Part shown: positions 1-8,152 of the stretch, piece after piece | Numbering within the stretch: the stretch's first letter is position 1 | How the letters are laid out: every line of letters starts with the position of its first letter | Origin: Thermobaculum sp042408415 | GTDB lineage: Bacteria; Chloroflexota; Chloroflexia; Thermobaculales; Thermobaculaceae | Direction: 5' to 3' | DNA length: 10,203 nucleotides | NCBI GenBank assembly: GCA_042408415.1 | Contig: JBHORE010000102.1 | Coordinates: forward strand, 1 to 10,203 | Position numbers and translations under genes: made by a program | The notes under the pieces: model-generated | The model's database searches: none | What the model saw: only the letters and a program-made list of their open reading frames with translations | What the model was told of the DNA's origin: nothing

Positions 1-1284
1 ATTGCAGGGCTATCTGCCGCATACGAGCTACTTAAGGCAGGGCAAGAGGTCCATCTTTTTGAGAGATCAAACTTTCTTGGGGGCCAAGTAGTGACAATAC
101 CACTCTATGGTACCCCTATAGAATTAGCCTATCACCATCTATTCACTAGCGACGTAGTGATGCAGGAGCTAATGGCTGAGCTTGGCATTATAGACAAGCT
201 GGAATGGTACCCATCAAAAGTTGGATGGTTCAAAGGTGGCAAAATATATCCATTTGTTACCCCTATGGATCTGCTACGCTTCAAACCTCTAAGGCCCTGG
301 AATAGACTGCGACTAGGGTTAGTAGTGCTGTTCTTGCAGCGCTATAAAAATTGGAAGGCTCTGGAAAAGACAACAGCCACTCTATGGATGAGAAAATGGG
401 CAGGCAATAACGCCTATGAACAAGTATGGAGACCTCTACTTAAGGGTAAGTTCGGCACCCGACACGAAGATATCTCCATGGCATGGCTGTGGGGCAAGAT
501 ACATCTTAGAACCACCTCCAGATCTTCGATCAACAAGGAGGTTCTTGGGTATCCGACCGGAAGCTTCAAGATCATAGTCGATGCGCTAGAGAAAGCCATA
601 AGGGATATGGGAGGGCATATCCACCTGGGTGCCAGCATAGAGAAGATCGAAGCGCGGACATCTCCAAGTGGGGAGCTGACCGCTGTAGGCATACGTACCG
701 GCGAGGGATTACAGGAATTCGAAAAAATAATATCCACTATTCCGTCCAACAGATTCCTAGACATTGCCCCTCCCGTCGGGAAAGCATACGAAGAGAAATT
801 GAGATCAGGAAGATACCAAGGCGCCCTCGTGATGCTGATGACCTTACACAACAAGCTATCGGATTATTACTGGCTCAACATAGGTGAAGAAGGCTTCCCG
901 TTCGTGGGGCTCATTGAGCATACGAATTTAGTACCTAAAGAATGGTATGGGGGAAAGCACGTCCTGTATATAAGTAACTACCTTTCTACAGAGGATTATT
1001 ATTGGCAACTAGGCAAAGAGGAGCTATTGGAAGCCTATATACCTTTCCTGCAAAGGGTTAATCCAGAGTTCGAAAGATCATGGATCGATTCCTATCAAGT
1101 CTTCAGGGAGGCAGCAGCCCAACCTATAGTGCCTCCGAACTACTCACAGCGAATACCAGAGATGCAAACCCCTGTGAAGAACCTCATATTAGCTAATACC
1201 ACCCAGATATATCCTCAGGACAGAGGCACCAACTATAGTGTTGATCTAGGGAGGAAGGCGGCGAGACTAGCCCTGGAATCCTGA
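1..1284 (+). CDS. FAD-dependent oxidoreductase, amine-oxidase/protoporphyrinogen-oxidase fold (5' partial)
   Basis: The reading frame is open from base 1, giving 427 visible codons and a TGA stop at 1282-1284. It begins inside the N-terminal Rossmann FAD-binding motif: IAGLSAAYEL is the tail of a GxGxxG loop, and the acidic residue ending the second strand is Glu21 in FERSNFLGGQ. Only the first strand and some residues before it are missing. Near the C-terminus NTTQIYPQDRGTNYSVDLG is the second flavin-contacting segment typical of this fold. The middle (KVGWFKGGKIYPF, WRPLLKGKFG, SMAWLWGKI) matches a family of NAD(P)/FAD-dependent oxidoreductases related to COG1232 that I recognise from Chloroflexota and similar bacteria. 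Its substrate is not established, so heme, carotenoid or polyamine chemistry should not be assumed. No transmembrane segment or signal is visible. A GTG at 91 is an internal Val, not the start. It is followed by 118 bases before the next gene, so co-transcription is uncertain. Confidence 0.85.
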   Translation: MAGLSAAYELLKAGQEVHLFERSNFLGGQVVTIPLYGTPIELAYHHLFTSDVVMQELMAELGIIDKLEWYPSKVGWFKGGKIYPFVTPMDLLRFKPLRPWNRLRLGLVVLFLQRYKNWKALEKTTATLWMRKWAGNNAYEQVWRPLLKGKFGTRHEDISMAWLWGKIHLRTTSRSSINKEVLGYPTGSFKIIVDALEKAIRDMGGHIHLGASIEKIEARTSPSGELTAVGIRTGEGLQEFEKIISTIPSNRFLDIAPPVGKAYEEKLRSGRYQGALVMLMTLHNKLSDYYWLNIGEEGFPFVGLIEHTNLVPKEWYGGKHVLYISNYLSTEDYYWQLGKEELLEAYIPFLQRVNPEFERSWIDSYQVFREAAAQPIVPPNYSQRIPEMQTPVKNLILANTTQIYPQDRGTNYSVDLGRKAARLALES

Positions 1285-1331
1285 TAACAAATGCGCCACA
1301 GAGCTATTTAGGATATATTTACGAAAATCCA

Positions 1332-1361
1332 TTGTTAGGTTCTCCCTGGAAATGCTTTAAG
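1332..1361 (+). promoter_or_regulatory. Possible sigma-70-like promoter for the NACHT-TPR gene
   Basis: The 118-base gap 1285-1402 holds no ORF or clear terminator. The best promoter-like pair is TTGTTA at 1332-1337 (4 of 6 to TTGACA) and TTTAAG at 1356-1361 (4 of 6 to TATAAT) with an 18-base spacer. It would give a leader of roughly 35 bases before the ATG at 1403. The match is weak and could be chance; read-through from the upstream oxidoreductase is equally possible. Confidence 0.25.
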
Positions 1362-1390
1362 TAGAGTTACAGAATTGGTTGAAATGGGCC

Positions 1391-1398
1391 AAGGGGGA
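1391..1398 (+). promoter_or_regulatory. Ribosome binding site that fixes the NACHT-TPR start
   Basis: AAGGGGGA lies 4 bases before ATG 1403 (5 from the last G of the G-run). This is a good Shine-Dalgarno context. The alternative upstream TTG at 1379, which would add eight residues, has no purine-rich sequence before it (AGTTACAGAA). The ATG at 1403 is therefore preferred. Confidence 0.7.
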
Positions 1399-1402
1399 AC
1401 CT

Positions 1403-4400
1403 ATGACCACATACTTTTCCAAGCAAACCGAAGAGAAGAGAAGCGCTGACAATCACTACATCCGGGCTTACCTTGAAGAGGTACTAACAAGATTCAATGC
1501 TCACGGCAGAGAGATTCCTCTTCATCTTAAAAAAGCGTTTACGGAAGAAGACAAACCAGGTGTGAGCCTTGAACAGGCAGTCGAATCCTACGGACGCTTG
1601 ATTATACTGGGCAAAGCTGGAGCCGGGAAAACATCCCTGGCCAAAAAAGCTGTGCTGCATGTGGCTAACAGAGCCCTACGTTCGCATTTTGGAGCAGAAC
1701 CAGGAAAGAGATCTCTCTCCATCGATGATCAGCGTATACCTGTGCTGGTACAGCTCCAGTCTCTTGAATCCGTAGAGATTCATGATATGCTGGCTGGCGC
1801 ATTCCAACAAGCAGATATCACTCTCCCCGATGAGGAATTTCCACAGAGAGTCGTAGAGAACTACCCCTTACTCTTGGTACTAGATGGGTTAGACGAGATT
1901 CGACCTGATATTAAGCTCGAAGCCGCAGCCGAAATAGCTTCTCTAGTTTCCAAGCCAGGTAGCGCTAATAGGTTCGTGATTACCTGCAAGGAGGACGAAT
2001 TCCCCCTATACAGAGTCTGGTTTGAACGTTGCGAGATCAGATCAATAGAGCCCATCAACGAATCACAGGTAAGGCTGTTTTTGGAAGATTGTACCGATCC
2101 CAAGAGGAGAGATAGAGTTCTTTCCCACCCTAGAGCCTTTGAGGTGCTTTCCACAACAAAGGTACTTAATCTAGCCAAGCAAGAGCTTGACGACACTAGA
2201 TCTAACGTAAATAGCATAGGCGATCTAGTACTAGCCAGCAGCCGTAAGCTTTTGATGGAAGCTGAGAGTAAGAAAAGAAACAGCGAGGGATTCGCCGGAG
2301 CTCAAAGCCGTACCTTGATGAAGCTGCTGGCAGCATTAGCTTTCTCCCTGAAAGCAGACTCAGTCAAAGATCTTTCAAGAGATCAAGCCAGGGGCATAAT
2401 ATCAGCATCCTCAGGAGATAGTGCATCCTCCGAACAGCTGCTCGAAGTACTCCTATCATCAGGAATCATAGAAAGCTCAGATTCCCGAAGAAGAATCAGA
2501 TTCAGAGACGAACTAACCCTAGAAGTGTTTGCTGCCTATGCAATATCACTTCATCTAGAATCTGGCGGTGATCTGAAGGACTACATAAGCGACTCAAGCA
2601 AGAGAGAGAAGTGGGGGAATGTAGTATCCCTTCTTTATGGTATTCACTTGGACAAGGAAAAGCTGCTCTCAGATATCCTGGGTGATGGTCAAAGTTTGCC
2701 CCTCGTCAGGCTAGCAGTAACCTGCATAACTCAGAACGAGCCCGAGGAGAAGTGGTCCTACATAACATCAAGAGGAGATCTGGATGCTCAAGCTCATTAC
2801 TACCTAGGACGCGCTTTTGCGGACTTCGGCTTCTACGCACATGCGTCCAACGAGCTAAACAGAGCTATCGAAAAGAAGTTAGATAGCGCTGATGTACATT
2901 ACCAATTGGGTAAGATTCACGAGGCCGAAGGAAAATATGAGCTAGCTTGTCAGCAGTACGAGCTAGCCGTAGAGAGAGACCCCTCTAACGTCAACTATCG
3001 CCGTAGTTTTGGGTTAGCGTTGGCACTATGCAACAAGTACGATTTAGCCGCCGCCAAGCTGAGAGAGGTGGTAGATATACTCAAGTCAGATTGTGCATTA
3101 ACCCAGCACGAGCTAGGCAATATATATAAGATTCAAGGTAGGTTGCAGCAAGCCCTCGAGCAGTTTCAAGATGCAGCCACCATGTCTCCCAGTAGCGCAG
3201 TCTACCTGACCAGCTTGGGATCTGTACTGGCAGCCTGCGGAGATGATCAGGAGGCAGAAAGGGAGCTAAGGCGGGCGCTAGATCTAGATCCTAATTATGC
3301 ACCTGCAGCCAACGAGCTGGCTGCAGTACTGGAAAGGCAAGGCAAACTGGACCTTGCATTGGCCAACTACCAGAAAGCAACCGAGATTCAGCCCGAAGAG
3401 CCCTTATATCACCGTAACGCCGGAGCAATTCTTAGAAAGCTCGGCAGAGTAGAGGAGGCAGAGAGAGAGCTTGTTACCGCTATAGAATTGGACAGCAAGT
3501 ATGCAGATGCTTATAACGAACTCGGTAGCCTGTATATGGATATGGGTAAGCATATAGTTGCCCTTGAGAACTTCCAGAAGGCTATCCAATACTCACCTGA
3601 ACAGCCAGAATACTATCTACAGATGGGTCTGACCTACAGAGCTCTTAAGCAGCCAGCAAAAGCAATAACCGCCCTGCAGATAGCACTGTCTATGGATCCC
3701 AAAGACCTAAACAAGCGGGCTATACTTGCAGAAACCTACTGCCAATCTGGACGTTTGACGGAAGCTATTGAGGAATATAGATGGGCTATAGAGCTGAGTG
3801 GTGGTATGCCTCAATACCTGCTCAACGCTGCCATAGTACAGAGAAAGGCGGGAATGCTTGAGGATGCTGAAGAATCACTCAAAAAGGTCATCCAGAATAA
3901 TCCCGACTTGGCACCTGCATACTTTGAGCTTGGCATGGTTGCTGAGCAGAAAGGCGATTATATACTTGCTCTAGAGAGGTATCGGAAGGCACTGGAACTA
4001 TCGCCTGATAATGAGCGCTTTATTGTTGCAGTAAGCAGGTCTGCTCGACTATCAGGCAACTTGCTTCAGGCTGACGAACTAATAAGGAATGCATTCTCCA
4101 GGATGCCTGAATCAGCACTCATATACGATGAGCTAGGAACTATTGAGTTTGTAAGAGGAAATTATCAGAAGGCAAGCGAGTGCTTCCTCAAGGCAACCAA
4201 GCTCTCTCCTGAAAGCTCAGATTTCTGGGCTCATCTTGGTAAGTCATACAGACACCTGATAAGGCTTGATGAAGCAAAAGAAGCTTGTGAGGAAGCACTA
4301 AGACTTGATTCCAGCAACCCAGCTGCTCATCACGAGATGGGTATGTTGCTGATTGCCCTGAACGAGGAAGAGGAAGCACTAAGCCATTTTCGCAAGGCAG

Positions 4401-7400
4401 CTAGACTTGATGCCCGAAATGCTCAATATGCGCTTGATCTGGGAGCTTGTGCTCGCAAACTCGGGAGGATCAATGAAGCTCTAACATGGTTGGAAAAGGC
4501 TCTGGCGCTTGACCCCAATAACGGTCAAGCGCATGCAGAACTGGGCATGCTCATAGGAGGCAGGGGCCAATGGGAGGAGGCACTTGCCCACTTTAGATCC
4601 TCTCTTCTTATTGATGAGCAGAACGTCGACTATATTCACATGTACGGCATAGCTTGCTTGCACACGGATGCAATAGAGGATGCTATCAAGACTTTGGAGA
4701 GAGCCCTAGCTCTGGATCCAAGAAGAGCAGATATATACGTAACCTACGCCGAAGCTCTCGAAAGAGCAGGTAAAAGAGAAGAGGCTATCCAGAACTTGCA
4801 AGAGGCGGTACGTCTGGACGGCACGAATGTGAGCTATAAGGTCAAGCTGGGGTCAATGCTTCGTAGATATGGGGAATATCAAGATGCAGAAGACCTATTG
4901 CTCAAGTGTACAGACGATCACCCACAATCTGCTCAAGCACACAGCGAACTGGGAATGCTTTACATGGATCTGGGGCTACAGGAGAAGGCGTTAAGGCACC
5001 ATGAGATCGCATGCTCACTAGATGATAGGTCTCCGGAGTATAAGTATCGAATGGCGCTAGCACTTATCCATCTCAAGAGATATGCCGAAGCCATAGATAC
5101 CATACTTACAGCTATACAAGCCCACCCTGAAGCAGCCGAATACTATCATGCCCTAGGCAGGGCTCACATGGGACTGAGCCAGTATGAAGAAGCTGTGCGG
5201 GCGTTCGAGAAGGCTGTAGAAATAGCCCCTAGCGTAGCACAATACCATCACGACCTGGGAATAGCATATAGGTCCATATCCGAGTACGGCGCAGCCTGTC
5301 AGGAAATAGAAGAGGCTGTCAGGATATCTCCTGACGTCGCAGCTTGGTACAACGACCTGGGAATATGCTACGAACGTAGAGGTTGGCTACATGAAGCTGT
5401 GCAAGCGTTTGAGAAAGCAATTGAGCTTCAACCCAGAGAGCCTGTATACCTAAGTAATGCCGGTAATGTCCTCAGGCAGCAGAGAAAGCATGATTTAGCT
5501 CTCCAGCGCCTGCAAAAGGCCATCGAGCTTGACAGTAACTTTGCAGAACCATATCACCAGATGGCGCTAGTCATGCAGGACATGGGCAGATTCGATGATG
5601 CGTACGATCTCTTTCAACAGTCTATAAACCTATCTCCAGATAATCCTCGCTACCACTACAATCTTGGGATACTAATGAAATCTCAAGGAGATCTACACGG
5701 TGCCATAAACCAGGTATCCAAGGCTATAGACATACAGCCAAACAATGCCGAGTGGCATTCTACTTTGGCTGATCTCTATTTCCAAATAGGGATGTTGGAT
5801 AAGGCTCGCAAAGAAGCTGAAGAGGCTTCTCGGCTTGATCCAGACAATTACAGATATCATCGTCAACTATCTGTAATCGCTAGAGAGACACAAGACTTGG
5901 ATCAAGCTCTGGCAAGTGCTAGACAGGCTCTAAAGTGCGCACCGGATGAGCCCCAGGCGATCGCCGAGCTTGCAAGTGTACAGGAAGCATTAGGAGAGCT
6001 TACCAGTGCGCTCGCCCTTTACAAGCAAGCCGCTATGTTAGACCCTCTCAATGCAGATTATCATCGCAAGATAGGATCTATCTACCGTCATCTGGGCAAG
6101 ACTCAAGAGTCTTCGCAATCACTGCAGAAGGCCATAGATCTTGCACCCAAAGATCCCGAATCCTTATTTGAAATGGGACAGCTCTATCTGCAGACAGACA
6201 GGTTTGACGAAGCTTGCAAGGTGCTACAGAAAGCAACTCAGCTGGCTCCGGATAATCCAACTTACAGATTCCATTATGGCTTGGCTATCATGAGGCTTAA
6301 GGAACGCGAAGATAAGCTAAGGAGCGCACGCCTGCTCGCTAGCTCATCTCAGGCAAGCTACGAACAAGCCATAGAGGAGATAGAAGCCGCACTTAGGATA
6401 GAGCACAATCATGCTGACTGGCACAACACATTGGGTGAATTGTATGAACTCGTGGACGATTATGAGGGTGCTCTGCACCACTTCAGATGGGCCTCAGATA
6501 TCGACTCAGATTGTGCACTATTCCAGTACAATCAAGGCCGAATATACAAAAAGCTGAGAGATTACGATCGAGCAATTCGCGCATTTCAGATGGCAGTTCG
6601 ACTAGACCCTGAATTTGCTCAGGCTTATTCAGAGCTTGGAGCCACTTATAACATGGTCGGGAACCATTCTGAGGCTTTGATCAACTATGAGAGAGCGCTA
6701 CAGATTAGACCCGATGATGGGCTTACGCTGAGGAGGCTAGGATCAACTTATAGACAAATGAAGAAATTCAAAGATGCGATCTCTATTCTGCAAAAAGCTG
6801 CAGAGATCGATCCCCAAGATCCAGAGATCTATAATGAGCTAGGACTAGCCTACAGAGCCCAGGGTAAGCACAGAGAAGCGCTAGCTGAGTTTGAACACGC
6901 ACTGAAGCTCAAGCCAGATAATGCTACTTATAATCGCAATGCGGCTATAGCTCATCAGGATCTCAAGCAAACCAAGCTAGCTATAGAGAAGCTGCAACAC
7001 GCTGTTATGCTTGAGCCCTATCAACCAACATGGCACTTCGAGCTTGGTGCCCTGCTGGAGTCCTCTGAGCGATATGAGGAAGCGCTTGCAGAGTACAACG
7101 AAGCTATGCAGCTCAACCCAGACGGCGCCATATATGCTTTCAGAGCTGCAGAAGTGTGCGAGCGCATGGGCAAGAAAGAGGAGGCAATAGAATGCCTCAA
7201 ATACGCACTCAAGCTGGAACCACGAAACTACGAATGGAGGTTCAAGCTAGGATGCATGTACTTAGACATGGAATACTTCGCGCCAGCTGCCGAGGAGCTA
7301 GCTAAGAGCCTAGAGATAGAGCCTGAATCAGCAGAGGCTCACCTTAAGCTAGGGATTGCGCTAATAAACCTCGAGCAGTACGATCAAGCTCTAGAACGTC

Positions 7401-8125
7401 TAATGGATGCAGCCAGAATAGAACCTAATAATTTCGACGTACATGAGCAGCTCAGCCTGGTAATGGAGAAGCTCGGTAGACCAGAGGAGGCTATCAGCCA
7501 TATAGCTCAAGCTCTGCTTTTGGATAGCTCGCGAGCTGATCTCTACCGTAGAGCTGGGAAGCTATATGCCGATATGGATAGGTTGGAGGAGGCAGCACAG
7601 GCTTTAGAAAAAGCCCTGGAGCTGGATCCAGATGATGCTGAGACACACTCAGAGTTGGGGCTAATATACGAAGCTCAGGAGAAGCTTAAACTAGCTCTTG
7701 GAGAACAGAAGGAAGCTATCAGGCTAGACCCGAAGAATCCTATCTACGAGTTACGGGCAGCCTCCATCTGCCGACAGCTCAGGTGGTTCGAAGAGGCTAT
7801 GGCAGCACTTGAAAGATCCCTAAACCTCGACCCAGAGAACGCCGCGGCTTACAATGAGAGAGGAATGCTTTATGAAGCTATGGGTAACCTTGATGCAGCT
7901 AGAGAACAATATGAGATCGCGGTAAGACTTCAACCAGACGAAGCCCTCTATCACCGCAATCTTGGAGTTGTATATAAGAAGCTGAAGAGGTACGATTTGG
8001 CCGCAGCAGAACTGAGACAAGCTGTCAAGCTCAAACCAGGATATGCGGATGCTTATAAAGAACTGACTACGGTAAGCACACTATCTTTCATTACCAGGGG
8101 ATTTGGCAAGGAACGAGCTTCCTAA
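1403..8125 (+). CDS. Giant NACHT-type STAND NTPase with 51 tetratricopeptide repeats
   Basis: The protein has 2240 residues from ATG 1403 (numbering below from this Met). A short N-terminal segment (1-62) leads into a NACHT-like NTPase: Walker A GKAGAGKT at 70-77 and Walker B LLLVLDGLDEI at 156-166 with the DGxDE signature. A sensor-like strand FVITCKEDEF follows at 191-200. A winged-helix/post-NACHT region includes FRDELTLEVFAAYAIS at 367-382, the counterpart of the FxHxTxQEYFAA motif. From 462 to 2214 there are 51 head-to-tail TPR units, then a broken half-unit and a basic tail ending at 2240. No signal peptide or membrane segment is seen, so it is probably cytoplasmic. By family knowledge STAND proteins are ATP-dependent switches: repeats sense or bind a ligand and the NTPase oligomerises. 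No effector domain (nuclease, TIR, protease) is recognisable at either end. Function is unknown; defence, signalling or scaffold assembly are all possible. The 2240-codon frame is unbroken. Confidence 0.9.
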   Translation: MTTYFSKQTEEKRSADNHYIRAYLEEVLTRFNAHGREIPLHLKKAFTEEDKPGVSLEQAVESYGRLIILGKAGAGKTSLAKKAVLHVANRALRSHFGAEPGKRSLSIDDQRIPVLVQLQSLESVEIHDMLAGAFQQADITLPDEEFPQRVVENYPLLLVLDGLDEIRPDIKLEAAAEIASLVSKPGSANRFVITCKEDEFPLYRVWFERCEIRSIEPINESQVRLFLEDCTDPKRRDRVLSHPRAFEVLSTTKVLNLAKQELDDTRSNVNSIGDLVLASSRKLLMEAESKKRNSEGFAGAQSRTLMKLLAALAFSLKADSVKDLSRDQARGIISASSGDSASSEQLLEVLLSSGIIESSDSRRRIRFRDELTLEVFAAYAISLHLESGGDLKDYISDSSKREKWGNVVSLLYGIHLDKEKLLSDILGDGQSLPLVRLAVTCITQNEPEEKWSYITSRGDLDAQAHYYLGRAFADFGFYAHASNELNRAIEKKLDSADVHYQLGKIHEAEGKYELACQQYELAVERDPSNVNYRRSFGLALALCNKYDLAAAKLREVVDILKSDCALTQHELGNIYKIQGRLQQALEQFQDAATMSPSSAVYLTSLGSVLAACGDDQEAERELRRALDLDPNYAPAANELAAVLERQGKLDLALANYQKATEIQPEEPLYHRNAGAILRKLGRVEEAERELVTAIELDSKYADAYNELGSLYMDMGKHIVALENFQKAIQYSPEQPEYYLQMGLTYRALKQPAKAITALQIALSMDPKDLNKRAILAETYCQSGRLTEAIEEYRWAIELSGGMPQYLLNAAIVQRKAGMLEDAEESLKKVIQNNPDLAPAYFELGMVAEQKGDYILALERYRKALELSPDNERFIVAVSRSARLSGNLLQADELIRNAFSRMPESALIYDELGTIEFVRGNYQKASECFLKATKLSPESSDFWAHLGKSYRHLIRLDEAKEACEEALRLDSSNPAAHHEMGMLLIALNEEEEALSHFRKAARLDARNAQYALDLGACARKLGRINEALTWLEKALALDPNNGQAHAELGMLIGGRGQWEEALAHFRSSLLIDEQNVDYIHMYGIACLHTDAIEDAIKTLERALALDPRRADIYVTYAEALERAGKREEAIQNLQEAVRLDGTNVSYKVKLGSMLRRYGEYQDAEDLLLKCTDDHPQSAQAHSELGMLYMDLGLQEKALRHHEIACSLDDRSPEYKYRMALALIHLKRYAEAIDTILTAIQAHPEAAEYYHALGRAHMGLSQYEEAVRAFEKAVEIAPSVAQYHHDLGIAYRSISEYGAACQEIEEAVRISPDVAAWYNDLGICYERRGWLHEAVQAFEKAIELQPREPVYLSNAGNVLRQQRKHDLALQRLQKAIELDSNFAEPYHQMALVMQDMGRFDDAYDLFQQSINLSPDNPRYHYNLGILMKSQGDLHGAINQVSKAIDIQPNNAEWHSTLADLYFQIGMLDKARKEAEEASRLDPDNYRYHRQLSVIARETQDLDQALASARQALKCAPDEPQAIAELASVQEALGELTSALALYKQAAMLDPLNADYHRKIGSIYRHLGKTQESSQSLQKAIDLAPKDPESLFEMGQLYLQTDRFDEACKVLQKATQLAPDNPTYRFHYGLAIMRLKEREDKLRSARLLASSSQASYEQAIEEIEAALRIEHNHADWHNTLGELYELVDDYEGALHHFRWASDIDSDCALFQYNQGRIYKKLRDYDRAIRAFQMAVRLDPEFAQAYSELGATYNMVGNHSEALINYERALQIRPDDGLTLRRLGSTYRQMKKFKDAISILQKAAEIDPQDPEIYNELGLAYRAQGKHREALAEFEHALKLKPDNATYNRNAAIAHQDLKQTKLAIEKLQHAVMLEPYQPTWHFELGALLESSERYEEALAEYNEAMQLNPDGAIYAFRAAEVCERMGKKEEAIECLKYALKLEPRNYEWRFKLGCMYLDMEYFAPAAEELAKSLEIEPESAEAHLKLGIALINLEQYDQALERLMDAARIEPNNFDVHEQLSLVMEKLGRPEEAISHIAQALLLDSSRADLYRRAGKLYADMDRLEEAAQALEKALELDPDDAETHSELGLIYEAQEKLKLALGEQKEAIRLDPKNPIYELRAASICRQLRWFEEAMAALERSLNLDPENAAAYNERGMLYEAMGNLDAAREQYEIAVRLQPDEALYHRNLGVVYKKLKRYDLAAAELRQAVKLKPGYADAYKELTTVSTLSFITRGFGKERAS
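1589..2698 (+). other. NACHT NTPase and winged-helix region of the giant protein
   Basis: This marks the switch module inside the giant gene, roughly residues 63-432. Seen directly are a canonical P-loop with Lys76-Thr77 and a Walker B strand ending in Asp161, then Gly, Leu, Asp164-Glu165. The paired acidic residues after the small residue are what separates NACHT from most AP-ATPases. The C-terminal part has the aromatic FAAY motif and KWGNVVSLLYG, which resembles the post-winged-helix segment (W..v..ll.G) of bacterial NACHT proteins. The segment before the P-loop is only about 60 residues and looks like the usual NACHT lead-in helix (YIRAYLEEVLTRF). Confidence 0.8.
2786..8044 (+). repeat. 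Array of 51 TPR units with a two-unit (68-residue, 204-bp) period
   Basis: Residues 462-2214 divide into 51 consecutive units ending in the pattern A-x-x-L-D-P-x-x. Forty-nine are exactly 34 residues; unit 3 has 35 and unit 35 has 52. Summing these lengths reproduces the observed end exactly, so there are no hidden gaps. Canonical TPR positions (L7, G8, Y11, A20, A27, P32) recur throughout. Units alternate in type. Glu at position 6 occurs in 15 of 25 even units and 0 of 26 odd ones. Arg/Lys at position 12 occurs in 16 of 26 odd units and 2 of 25 even ones. At DNA level the units are well diverged; I see only short shared words such as acgacctgggaata in units 25 and 26. The duplications are therefore old and the array is maintained by selection on protein. 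Confidence 0.92.
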
Positions 8126-8140
8126 ACAGAGCAGATATAC

Positions 8141-8145
8141 AGGAG
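8141..8145 (+). promoter_or_regulatory. Ribosome binding site of dcd
   Basis: AGGAG lies 7 bases upstream of the ATG at 8153, inside the 27-base gap after the giant gene's TAA. The gap is too short for an obvious terminator plus promoter, which supports translation of dcd from a shared transcript. Confidence 0.75.
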
Positions 8146-8152
8146 CAGCAAT

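Noticed and set aside
414..854. Minus-strand 146-codon ORF within the oxidoreductase
   Set aside because: It is antisense to a conserved flavoprotein frame and shows no family resemblance or ribosome site of note.
91..1284. Reading the oxidoreductase as starting at GTG 91
   Set aside because: The frame is open to base 1 and encodes the conserved Rossmann FAD-binding motif before position 91; this is a window-truncated gene.
1379..1402. TTG 1379 as the start of the giant protein
   Set aside because: There is no Shine-Dalgarno before it, whereas AAGGGGGA sits ideally before ATG 1403. The extra eight residues include the ribosome site itself.
1861..8020. Several minus-strand ORFs of 60-118 codons within the giant gene
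   Set aside because: They lie opposite a strongly supported coding frame, show no domain-like sequence, and recur because of the repeated TPR codon pattern.
2786..8044. CRISPR-like or satellite DNA repeats
   Set aside because: The periodicity is at protein level (34/68 residues); DNA units are well diverged and lack constant repeats with unique spacers.
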